Assembly (NCBI GenBank): GCA_963781775.1
Contig: CAWAHE010000030.1
Coordinates: 62,001-126,000 of the forward strand
DNA: 64,000 nt
Direction of reading: 5' to 3'
From: CAVSRC01 sp963781775
GTDB taxonomy: Bacteria > Pseudomonadota > Alphaproteobacteria > Rhizobiales > Kaistiaceae
Shown here: in pieces, positions 54,961-62,401 of the stretch
How positions within the stretch are numbered: the first letter of the stretch is position 1
How the letters are laid out: each line of letters opens with the position of its first letter
The notes under the pieces: generated by a model
Seen by the model: only the letters and a program-made list of their open reading frames with translations
The model's database searches: none
What the model was told of the DNA's origin: nothing
Program-made: the position numbers and the translations under genes

Positions 54961-55075
54961 TTCACCGGCCGCTTGCCTGCGTCAACATCGGCCCGGAGGT
55001 CCGCTTGACCGCGGGCGGCCACCCTCCGACCCTCGTCGGCCTGATTCGGGCGGCTTTGCCGGGAGCGCGACGCGG

Positions 55076-56674
55076 GTGCGATCCTTCGCCAACGCGATCA
55101 TCGTTTTGTGGGGCTGGCGCCGCTTTCTGGTGGCCTTGGTCGCCGGAGCGCTTTCGGCGCTGGCCTTCGCGCCGTTCTATGTCTTTCCGGTCCTCTGGCT
55201 GACGTTTCCAGTTCTCGTCTGGCTGATCGACGGGGCCACTGCGAACGAGCATGCCGGCTTCGTCCGCCGGCTGCTGCCTGCCGCCATTGTCGGCTGGGCC
55301 TTCGGCTTCGGCTTCTTCCTGGCCGGCCTGTGGTGGGTCGGCGCCGCGTTTCTGGTCGATGCCGCCGAGTTTGGCTGGCTGCTGCCCTTCGCCGTCATCA
55401 TCCTGCCGGCCGGGCTTGCCCTGTTCTGGGCCTTCGGCATGGCGCTTGCCCGCGCCTTTTGGACCGAGGGCTGGCGCCGCATTGTCGTCTTCGCCGTTGC
55501 GCTGTCGATCGCCGAGTGGCTGCGCGGTCACCTCTTCACCGGCTTTCCGTGGAACGCCATCGGCTATGCACTGACGCCGACGGCGCTGATGATGCAGTCG
55601 GCATCGCTGGTCGGCGTGTGGGGGCTGACGCTCGCCGCCTTGTTCATTTTCGCCGCGCCCGTGGCGTTGGTCGGCGACGGGCACGGCAGCCGCAAGGCAA
55701 ACCGCGTCGTGCTGGCAAGCGCCGCCGGCCTGCTGCTTGCCCATGTCGCTTTCGGCGCGCTGCGCCTCGCCGGCGGGCCGGACGCGCTGGTGCCCGACGT
55801 CCATCTGCGCATCGTCCAGCCGGACATTCCGCAGGACGAGCGCTGGCAGTTCGGCAAGGCCGACGAGACCGTGCAGCGCTACGTCGATCTCTCCGGTGGC
55901 GGCAAAGGCGCCGCCGGACTTGCCGGCATCACCGATGTGATCTGGCCGGAATCGGCCTTCCCGTTTCTGCTCACCGAACGCCCGCAGGCGCTCTCCGCCA
56001 TCGCCGATCTGCTGCCGCCCGGAACGACACTCGTCACCGGCGCGGCCCGCGCCGAGCGCCAGCCGGGCGAAGCCCGCCCCTTGATCTTCAACAGCATCTA
56101 CGTGATCGACGACGCGGGCGAGATCGTCGGCGCCTACGACAAGGTTCACCTGGTTCCCTTTGGCGAATACATACCGTTCCGGAATTTGATGAACTGGCTT
56201 GGGTTGCGGCAGCTCATCGCACTGCCCGGCGGATTTTCGCCCGGTAACCGCCGCCATACGCTCGATGTTCCCGGCACGCCATCGGCCGCGCCACTGATCT
56301 GCTACGAGATCGTTTTTCCGGGCGACGTGCTCGAACCCGGTGCCCGGCCCGGCTGGCTGCTCAACGTCACCAACGACGCCTGGTATGGCGATACGCCGGG
56401 GCCGTATCAGCACTTTCTGCAGGCCCGTGTCCGCGCGGTTGAGGAGGGGCTGCCCCTTGTCCGCGCCGCCAATTCCGGCATCTCCGCCATCGTGGATGGC
56501 CACGGTCGGGTCATTGCCAGTCTCGCGCTTGGCCGCATGGGCGTCGTCGATGGCGGGCTGCCCACGGCTCTTTCGCAAACCCCTTATGCGCGCTTCGGCG
56601 ACCTCATATTCGCCGCGTTGTTGGCTGTATTTGGCGGATTCGCGGTGTTAACTAAGGTTAAACTGGTGATTTGA
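55076..56674 (+). CDS. lnt: Apolipoprotein N-acyltransferase
   Basis: Adds the third acyl chain to lipoproteins in the inner membrane. The 532-residue protein has about 6–7 N-terminal membrane helices (from FLVALVAGALSALAFAPFYV) and a nitrilase domain with the catalytic Glu (WPESAFPFLL), Lys (AYDKVHLVPFGEYIP) and Cys (APLICYEIVFPG). The start is a GTG (VRSFANA) with GGGAG 10 bases upstream; no ATG suits the first helix. A last membrane helix is near the C-terminus. Confidence 0.94.
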   Translation: MRSFANAIIVLWGWRRFLVALVAGALSALAFAPFYVFPVLWLTFPVLVWLIDGATANEHAGFVRRLLPAAIVGWAFGFGFFLAGLWWVGAAFLVDAAEFGWLLPFAVIILPAGLALFWAFGMALARAFWTEGWRRIVVFAVALSIAEWLRGHLFTGFPWNAIGYALTPTALMMQSASLVGVWGLTLAALFIFAAPVALVGDGHGSRKANRVVLASAAGLLLAHVAFGALRLAGGPDALVPDVHLRIVQPDIPQDERWQFGKADETVQRYVDLSGGGKGAAGLAGITDVIWPESAFPFLLTERPQALSAIADLLPPGTTLVTGAARAERQPGEARPLIFNSIYVIDDAGEIVGAYDKVHLVPFGEYIPFRNLMNWLGLRQLIALPGGFSPGNRRHTLDVPGTPSAAPLICYEIVFPGDVLEPGARPGWLLNVTNDAWYGDTPGPYQHFLQARVRAVEEGLPLVRAANSGISAIVDGHGRVIASLALGRMGVVDGGLPTALSQTPYARFGDLIFAALLAVFGGFAVLTKVKLVI

Positions 56675-56676
56675 CG

Positions 56677-56710
56677 GACAATTGACATAAATCGCAATTG
56701 TCGGCATATC
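56677..56710 (+). promoter_or_regulatory. Promoter and inverted-repeat operator of the XRE gene
   Basis: A perfect TTGACA (56682–56687) with a weak CATATC (56705–56710) at 17 bp. It is overlapped by GACAATTG-N10-CAATTGTC (56677–56702), a perfect 8-bp inverted repeat. It begins two bases after the lnt stop codon. A second inverted repeat, GTTGCAC/GTGCAAC (56777–56783 and 56801–56807), lies in the leader. Both could be binding sites for the XRE regulator itself. Confidence 0.6.
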
Positions 56711-56852
56711 GGCCGGATACTTGGGTGGCGGGGGTTGCGACGCCGGGATTGGCTGGAAGCACGGGCGCAATGAACAGTTGCACGTTGCAGATCGGCTTGG
56801 GTGCAACGATTGGCCGCTGATCATGCAGCGGCGATGAGGACGAAAGCCTAGA

Positions 56853-57269
56853 ATGGCCAACAAGAAACAGCCCAACCCGATCGACATCCACGTCGGGAGC
56901 CGGGTTCGCCTGCGTCGTATGATGCTCGGCATGAGTCAGGAAAAGCTGGGCGAGCAGCTCGGCATCACCTTCCAGCAGATCCAGAAATACGAGAAGGGCA
57001 CCAACCGCATCGGCGCAAGCCGGTTGCAGCACATCGCCCGCGTTCTCTCGGTGCCGGTCGCTTTCTTCTTCGAAGATGCGCCGCCCTCGCCGGTGGTCGG
57101 AACGTCTGGCATGGCGGAACCGGAGGCGGCGAACTACATCGTCGACTTCCTGTCCAGCTCGGAAGGCATCCAGCTCAACAAGGCGTTCGTGCGCGTCAAG
57201 GACGCCAAACAGCGCCGGCGCATTATCGATCTCGTCCGCGCCATGGCGGGCGAAGACGACGGCACCTGA
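56853..57269 (+). CDS. XRE-family regulator (PraR/PhrR-like)
   Basis: A 138-residue helix–turn–helix protein. IHVGSRVRLRRMMLGMSQEKLGEQLGITFQQIQKYEKGTNRI is the DNA-binding domain; the remainder has FFFEDAPPS and NYIVDFLSSSEGIQLNKAFVRV. The sequence and the lnt–metK location match the rhizobial PraR/PhrR regulators, which act on quorum sensing, adhesion and acid response. That role is inferred from family and position. Confidence 0.92.
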   Translation: MANKKQPNPIDIHVGSRVRLRRMMLGMSQEKLGEQLGITFQQIQKYEKGTNRIGASRLQHIARVLSVPVAFFFEDAPPSPVVGTSGMAEPEAANYIVDFLSSSEGIQLNKAFVRVKDAKQRRRIIDLVRAMAGEDDGT

Positions 57270-57383
57270 TCTCGGCCCAACTCTTGATCGCACGCGCGCT
57301 CATCGCGCCCCGAGTGGGCGCGGCGGCGGGCCGTGGGTCTGCCTCGCCGACAATTGACCACCGCTGCGTTCACTGCCACAACA

Positions 57384-57403
57384 CCGCCCGGCAAGCCGGG
57401 CGG
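57384..57403 (+). promoter_or_regulatory. Palindromic hairpin in the metK leader
   Basis: CCGCCCGGC-AA-GCCGGGCGG, perfect 9-bp arms, 45 bp upstream of the metK start. In RNA it would form a strong 8-bp stem. No T-run follows, so it is not a standard terminator. I compared it with SAM-binding riboswitch consensus sequences and saw no match. Confidence 0.5.
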
Positions 57404-57447
57404 GGGACGCCTCTCGGCATGAGATTCTGACGGGGAGCTGCCTTTCA

Positions 57448-58617
57448 GTGCTGCGCGACAATTACCTCTTTACCAGCGAATCGGTTTCCGAAGGCCATCC
57501 CGACAAGGTCTGCGATCGCATCTCCGACACCATCGTCGACGCTTATCTGGCGGCGATGCCCGAGGCGCGCGTGGCGTGCGAAACCCTGGCAACCACCAAT
57601 CGCGTGGTCATCGCCGGTGAGGTACGCGGACCGGACGTGGTTCTGGCTTCCGTCGAGGATCTGGCGCGCGCGGCGATTCGCGATATCGGCTACGAACAGC
57701 AGGGCTTCCACTGGCAGAACTGCAAGGTCGAAATTCTCCTCCACGCCCAGTCCGCCGACATTGCGCAGGGCGTTGACGCCGCCGGCAACAAGGACGAGGG
57801 CGCCGGCGATCAGGGCATCATGTTCGGCTACGCCTGCTCCGAAACGCCGGAGCTGATGCCGGCGCCGCTCTTCTACGCTCACCGCATCCTCAAGCGCATG
57901 GCCGACGCGCGTCATTCCGGCGAGACGCATCTGCTGGGGCCCGACGCCAAGAGTCAGGTGACGGTGCGCTACGAAGACGGCAAGCCGGTCGGCGTCGCCT
58001 CGATCGTCGTCTCCACCCAGCACATGGATGCCGATCTCACCTCGCACGACGTGCGCTCGATCGTCGAGCCGTATGTGCGCGAGGCGCTGCCCGCCGACTG
58101 GATCAACGGCAAGACCGACTGGCACATCAATCCGACCGGCAAGTTCGTCATCGGCGGTCCTGATGGCGACGCCGGCCTGACCGGACGCAAGATCATCGTC
58201 GACACCTATGGCGGCGCCGCGCCGCATGGCGGCGGCGCATTCTCAGGCAAGGACCCGACCAAGGTCGACCGCTCCGCCGCCTATGCCGCCCGCTACCTCG
58301 CCAAGAACGTCGTTGCGGCCGGTCTTGCCGGTCGTTGCACGATCCAGCTTTCCTACGCCATCGGCGTGTCCAAGCCGCTGTCGATCTATGTCGATCTGCA
58401 TGACACCGGTCACGTCGACGAAGCCAAGCTGGAGGTCGCCCTCGGCGAGGTCATGGACCTCAGCCCGCGCGGTATCCGCCAGCATCTCGGCCTCAACAAA
58501 CCGATCTACGCCCGCACCGCCGCCTATGGTCATTTCGGCCGTGCCCCCGAGGCCGACGGCGGCTTCTCGTGGGAGCGCACCGACCTCGGCGACGCCATCC
58601 GCGACGCGCTGAACTAG
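57448..58617 (+). CDS. metK: S-adenosylmethionine synthetase
   Basis: Makes SAM from methionine and ATP. The 389-residue protein starts with GTG (GTG-CTG-CGC: LRDNYLFTSESVSEGHPDK), with GGGGAG 10 bases upstream. The signatures GAGDQGIMFGYA and GGGAFSGKDPTKVDRSAAY are intact. It supplies SAM for the methylases trmB, miaB and others nearby. The XRE-to-metK gap (178 bp) contains the hairpin at 57384–57403. Confidence 0.97.
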   Translation: MLRDNYLFTSESVSEGHPDKVCDRISDTIVDAYLAAMPEARVACETLATTNRVVIAGEVRGPDVVLASVEDLARAAIRDIGYEQQGFHWQNCKVEILLHAQSADIAQGVDAAGNKDEGAGDQGIMFGYACSETPELMPAPLFYAHRILKRMADARHSGETHLLGPDAKSQVTVRYEDGKPVGVASIVVSTQHMDADLTSHDVRSIVEPYVREALPADWINGKTDWHINPTGKFVIGGPDGDAGLTGRKIIVDTYGGAAPHGGGAFSGKDPTKVDRSAAYAARYLAKNVVAAGLAGRCTIQLSYAIGVSKPLSIYVDLHDTGHVDEAKLEVALGEVMDLSPRGIRQHLGLNKPIYARTAAYGHFGRAPEADGGFSWERTDLGDAIRDALN

Positions 58618-58661
58618 TTGCAGCAAGGTCGGTCAGCCGCCACGCGCGGCGATCCAGGGGA

Positions 58662-59345
58662 ATGAACGAACGGCGCGACGGTCTTCACGGCAGGCGAAAG
58701 GGCAAGCCCCTGTCGCCGCGCCGCGCCCACCTGATGGCGACGGTCTTTCGTGACCTCGTCATCGACGTCGACCAGCCGTCGCCCGCCAACCTTGCCGCGC
58801 TCTTCCCGACAAGGCTGTCGCGCGTTTCGCTGGAGATCGGCTTCGGCGGCGGTGAGCATCTTGTCGCCGCTGCCGCTGCCGCGCCGGGCGAAGGCTTCAT
58901 CGGCGTCGAGCCCTATCTCAACGGCATGGCGAGTGCCGTTGCCGCCATCCACGACGCCGCGCTCGACAATGTGCGTCTGTTCGACGGCGAAGCCTCGCGC
59001 CTCGTCGACTGGCTGCCGCCCGCCGCGCTCGCCGCCGTCGATCTACTCTATCCCGACCCGTGGCCGAAGAAGCGTCACTGGAAGCGCCGCTTCGTCTCGC
59101 CGGAGAATCTCGATCGGCTGGCGCGCGTGCTGGCGCCTGGCGGCCTCTTCCGTTTCGCCAGCGACATCCCGTCCTATGTCGAGTGGACGCTTGCCCATAC
59201 GCTGCGCCATCCGGCTTTCGCATGGACGGCGGAACGCGCCGACGATTGGCGCAAGCCATTTCCGGATTGGCCCGGCACGCGCTACGAGACAAAGGCGATC
59301 GCGGCCGGTCGCCGGCCGACCTATCTGGAATTCCGCCGCGCCTGA
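58662..59345 (+). CDS. trmB: tRNA (guanine-N7-)-methyltransferase
   Basis: Methylates G46 of tRNAs using SAM. The 227-residue protein has the SAM motif EIGFGGGEHLVAAAA, IGVEPYLNGMA, and LLYPDPWPKKRHWKRRFV with the tRNA-contacting PDPWPKKRH signature; it ends with GTRYETKAIAAGRRPTYLEF. The start MNERRDG was chosen since the upstream part overlaps metK in another frame. It follows metK by 44 bp. A terminator-like hairpin follows 72 bp after its stop. Confidence 0.95.
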   Translation: MNERRDGLHGRRKGKPLSPRRAHLMATVFRDLVIDVDQPSPANLAALFPTRLSRVSLEIGFGGGEHLVAAAAAAPGEGFIGVEPYLNGMASAVAAIHDAALDNVRLFDGEASRLVDWLPPAALAAVDLLYPDPWPKKRHWKRRFVSPENLDRLARVLAPGGLFRFASDIPSYVEWTLAHTLRHPAFAWTAERADDWRKPFPDWPGTRYETKAIAAGRRPTYLEFRRA

Positions 59346-59417
59346 GCGTGCTCTTGCGTTTGGCCGATTTCCGGCCTATATCAGCGCCATCTAATCTCAA
59401 ACGATCGGTTTCGTTGG

Positions 59418-59448
59418 AGAGTGGGCCCTGCCGGACCCGCTCTTTTTT
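59418..59448 (+). terminator. Intrinsic terminator/attenuator between trmB and rimP
   Basis: AGAG-T-GGG and CCC-G-CTCT form an eight-pair stem (one G·T) around a 10-base loop, followed by six T. It is a good intrinsic terminator for the trmB transcript. Being only 31 bp before the rimP start, it might also attenuate a transcript entering the rimP–nusA operon. Confidence 0.75.
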
Positions 59449-59479
59449 GTTAGCCCGAAGCCGGTCGGCGGAGGGACTA

Positions 59480-60073
59480 TTGTCGCAAGCCGACAGCGAA
59501 CCGCGCATCATCGCCGAGACGGGTGTCGAAGCCCGCATCGCGCATATCGTCGAGCCCGTCATCGAGGGCCTCGGCTATCGTCTCGTGCGCGTCCGCCTGT
59601 CGGCGATGAACGGCGCCACGCTGCAGATCATGGCCGAGCGGCCGGACGGCTCGATGAATGTCGAGGATTGCGAGATCATCTCGCGCGACGTTTCGCCGGC
59701 CCTCGACGTCGAGGACCCGATCGACCGCGCCTACCACCTCGAAGTGTCGTCGCCGGGCATCGATCGCCCGCTGGTCCGCCGTTCCGATTTCGAGCGCTGG
59801 ACGGGCCACGAGGCCAAGATCGAGCTGGCGCGCATGCTCGACGGACGCAAGCGCTTTCGCGGCCGCATCGCCGGCGTCGATGGCGATCATGTCGAGATGG
59901 ACATCGCCGGCGACGGCGGCGAACCGACGCGCGTGCTGTTGCCGATCGCCGACCTCGGCGAAGCCAAGCTGATGCTCAACGACGATCTCATTCGCGAGTC
60001 GCTCTCGCGCCAGAAACATCCCGCCGGCGGTTCCGCCGCGGAAGCAACACAACCAGTCCACCAGGGAGACTGA
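59480..60073 (+). CDS. rimP: Ribosome maturation factor RimP
   Basis: Needed for 30S subunit maturation. The 197-residue protein has AHIVEPVIEGLGYRLVRVRL, EDCEIISRDVSPALDVEDPI and the conserved LEVSSPGIDRPLV. It starts with TTG, with GGAGGG 4 bases upstream; no ATG or GTG fits the family start. The C-terminal ~25 residues (GGSAAEATQPVHQGD) are a non-conserved tail. It heads the rimP–nusA–ylxR–infB cluster. Confidence 0.94.
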   Translation: MSQADSEPRIIAETGVEARIAHIVEPVIEGLGYRLVRVRLSAMNGATLQIMAERPDGSMNVEDCEIISRDVSPALDVEDPIDRAYHLEVSSPGIDRPLVRRSDFERWTGHEAKIELARMLDGRKRFRGRIAGVDGDHVEMDIAGDGGEPTRVLLPIADLGEAKLMLNDDLIRESLSRQKHPAGGSAAEATQPVHQGD

Positions 60074-60078
60074 AACCC

Positions 60079-61698
60079 ATGGCCGTCAGTGCAAACCGGC
60101 TCGAACTCCTCCAGATCGCCGACGCGGTCGCCCGCGAAAAGGCGATCGACCGCATGATCGTCGTCACCGCCATGGAGGACGCCATCCAGAAGGCGGCGCG
60201 CTCGCGCTACGGCTCGGAGACCGACATCCGCGCCGAGATCAACCCGAAGACCGGCGAGATCAAGCTGCAGCGTCTGCTCAAGGTGGTTGACGCCATCGAG
60301 AACCCGGCGACCGACATCCTGCTGGCCGACGCCCGCGTCAAGAACCCGGCCGCCCAGCCCGGCGATTTCATTGCCGAGCCGCTGCCGCCGATGGATTTCG
60401 GCCGCATCGCCGCCCAGTCCGCCAAGCAGGTCATCGTCCAGAAGGTGCGCGAGGCCGAGCGCGATCGCCAGTACGACGAGTTCCGCAACCGCATCGGCGA
60501 GATCGTCTCCGGTCAGGTCAAGCGCGTCGAATACGGCAACGTCATCGTCGATCTCGGCCGCGGCGAGGGCATCGTGCGTCGCGATGAGTTGATCCCGCGC
60601 GAAACCTTCCGCTACGGCGACCGCGTGCGCGCCTATATCTATGACGTGCGCCGCGAGCAGCGCGGGCCGCAGATTTTCCTGTCGCGCACGCACCCGCAAT
60701 TCATGGCCAAGCTCTTCGCCCAGGAAGTGCCGGAGATTTACGACGGCATCATCGAGGTGCGCTCGGTCGCCCGCGATCCGGGCAGCCGCGCCAAGATCGC
60801 CGTCATCTCGCGCGACTCGTCCATCGATCCGGTCGGCGCCTGCGTCGGCATGCGCGGCTCGCGCGTTCAGGCGGTGGTCAACGAGTTGCAGGGCGAGAAG
60901 ATCGACATCATCCCGTGGTCGCAGGACCCCGCCACCTTCATCGTCAACGCGCTGCAGCCGGCCGAGGTCGCCAAGGTCGTGCTCGACGAGGAGGCCGAAC
61001 GCATCGAGGTGGTCGTCCCCGACGAGCAGTTGTCGCTTGCCATCGGCCGCCGCGGCCAGAACGTGCGCCTTGCCTCGCAGCTCACCGGCTGGGACATCGA
61101 CATCCTCACCGAGCAGGAAGAGTCGGAGCGCCGCCAGAAGGAATTCCAGGAGCGTTCGCAGCTCTTCATCACCGCGCTCGACGTGGACGAGGTCGTCGGT
61201 CAGCTGCTCGCCTCGGAAGGCTTCGCTTCCGCCGAGGAAATCGCCTTCGTCGATCTCGACGAACTCGCCTCGATCGAGGGCTTCGACGAGGAGACCGCCA
61301 ACGAGTTGCAGGCCCGCGCTCGCGAATATCTCGACAAGCTCGAGGCCGAGCAGGACGAGGAGCGCAAGGCCCTTGGCGTCGCCGACGAACTGAAGGACGT
61401 GCCCGGCATCACCACCGCCATGCTGGTCGCTCTCGGCAAGGATGGCATCAAGACGGTCGAGGATTTCGCCGGCAGCGTTCCGGACGATCTCACCGGCTAT
61501 GTCGAGCGCAAGGACGGCGAATCGAAGCGCTTCCCCGGATCGCTGGAAGGCTTCGGCCTGTCGCGCGCCGACGCCGAGGCAATGATCATGGCGGCGCGCA
61601 TCAAGGCGGGCTGGATCACGGAAGAAGATCTGAAGCAGCCGGAGGCCGAGGAAGCCGAGACCGCGGAGGCCGAGGCCGCCGCTGCCCCGGTCGCCTGA
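60079..61698 (+). CDS. nusA: Transcription termination/antitermination factor NusA
   Basis: Binds RNA polymerase and RNA to control pausing, termination and antitermination. The 539-residue protein starts MAVSANRLELLQIADAVARE. It has an S1 domain (IVSGQVKRVEYGNVIVDLGRGEG), KH domains (DPVGACVGMRGSRVQAVVNEL; LAIGRRGQNVRLASQLTGW), and C-terminal helix–hairpin–helix repeats with an acidic Glu/Ala tail (AEEAETAEAEAAAAPVA). Five bp separate it from rimP. Confidence 0.97.
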   Translation: MAVSANRLELLQIADAVAREKAIDRMIVVTAMEDAIQKAARSRYGSETDIRAEINPKTGEIKLQRLLKVVDAIENPATDILLADARVKNPAAQPGDFIAEPLPPMDFGRIAAQSAKQVIVQKVREAERDRQYDEFRNRIGEIVSGQVKRVEYGNVIVDLGRGEGIVRRDELIPRETFRYGDRVRAYIYDVRREQRGPQIFLSRTHPQFMAKLFAQEVPEIYDGIIEVRSVARDPGSRAKIAVISRDSSIDPVGACVGMRGSRVQAVVNELQGEKIDIIPWSQDPATFIVNALQPAEVAKVVLDEEAERIEVVVPDEQLSLAIGRRGQNVRLASQLTGWDIDILTEQEESERRQKEFQERSQLFITALDVDEVVGQLLASEGFASAEEIAFVDLDELASIEGFDEETANELQARAREYLDKLEAEQDEERKALGVADELKDVPGITTAMLVALGKDGIKTVEDFAGSVPDDLTGYVERKDGESKRFPGSLEGFGLSRADAEAMIMAARIKAGWITEEDLKQPEAEEAETAEAEAAAAPVA

Positions 61699-61726
61699 GC
61701 TTCCGTGTTGTGATGGGGAGACCTGC

Positions 61727-62395
61727 GTGCCCGGCCGCCACGAGCCAACCGAACGGACCTGCGTCGTCACGCGACAGGCTTTGCCTGTCGAGGCGCTGAT
61801 CCGCTTCGTCGTCGCGCCGGACGGCACGGTCGTCCCCGATCTGCGCCGCAAGCTGCCCGGCCGCGGCGTCTGGGTGACCGCCGATGCCGAGCATGTCGCC
61901 CGCGCCGAGAAGAAGGGCCTGCTTTCCCGCGCTTTCGAGGGCGGTGCGACCGTGGAACCGGGCCTTGCCAGCCGCGTCGACCGGCTTCTGCTGACCGCGG
62001 CCGCCAGCGCGCTGTCGATGGCGCGCAAGGCCGGCGAGGTGGTCGCCGGTTTCGCCAAGGTTGAGGCGGCGCTGGCCCGCGAACCGGTGGTAGCGCTGAT
62101 TCATGCCGCCGAAGCCGGGGCCGACGGCGTTGCCAAGCTCGATAGTGCCGCCCGCCGCCGTTTCGGGGAGGGCAATTTGCCCATTATCCGCGGCTTGACC
62201 ATGGCGGATTTGGATTTGGCTTTTGGCGGGACAAATGTGATACATGCTGCGCTGCTTGCCGGGCCGGCGAGCACCAATCTGCTGGCGCGGATTCGCGATC
62301 TTGACCGTTTCCGTGGTAACGGGCCCTCGCAAGGCGCCGGCAGCCGAGCAATCGACGCCCTCGATGACGTAAGTAACCTGCGTGCAGGACTATAG
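61727..62395 (+). CDS. RNA-binding protein, YlxR fused to L7Ae-like domain
   Basis: A 222-residue fusion. Residues 1–~95 are YlxR (DUF448) with ERTCVVTRQALPVEALIRFV and GRGVWVTADAEHV. Residues ~100–190 resemble an L7Ae/L30e RNA-binding domain (SALSMARKAGEVVAGFAKVEAAL). The two-domain form is usual in alphaproteobacteria between nusA and infB. The start is GTG with GGGGAG upstream. The stop is 6 bp before the infB start. Confidence 0.92.
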   Translation: MPGRHEPTERTCVVTRQALPVEALIRFVVAPDGTVVPDLRRKLPGRGVWVTADAEHVARAEKKGLLSRAFEGGATVEPGLASRVDRLLLTAAASALSMARKAGEVVAGFAKVEAALAREPVVALIHAAEAGADGVAKLDSAARRRFGEGNLPIIRGLTMADLDLAFGGTNVIHAALLAGPASTNLLARIRDLDRFRGNGPSQGAGSRAIDALDDVSNLRAGL

Positions 62396-62401
62396 GAACG
62401 C

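Noticed and set aside
57270..57447. SAM riboswitch upstream of metK
   Set aside because: No match to the SAM-II or SAM/SAH consensus could be seen by eye; only a hairpin was recorded.
59346..59479. tRNA gene before rimP, as in E. coli
   Set aside because: No cloverleaf or T-loop sequence (GTTCRANNC) is present; the region holds only the terminator.
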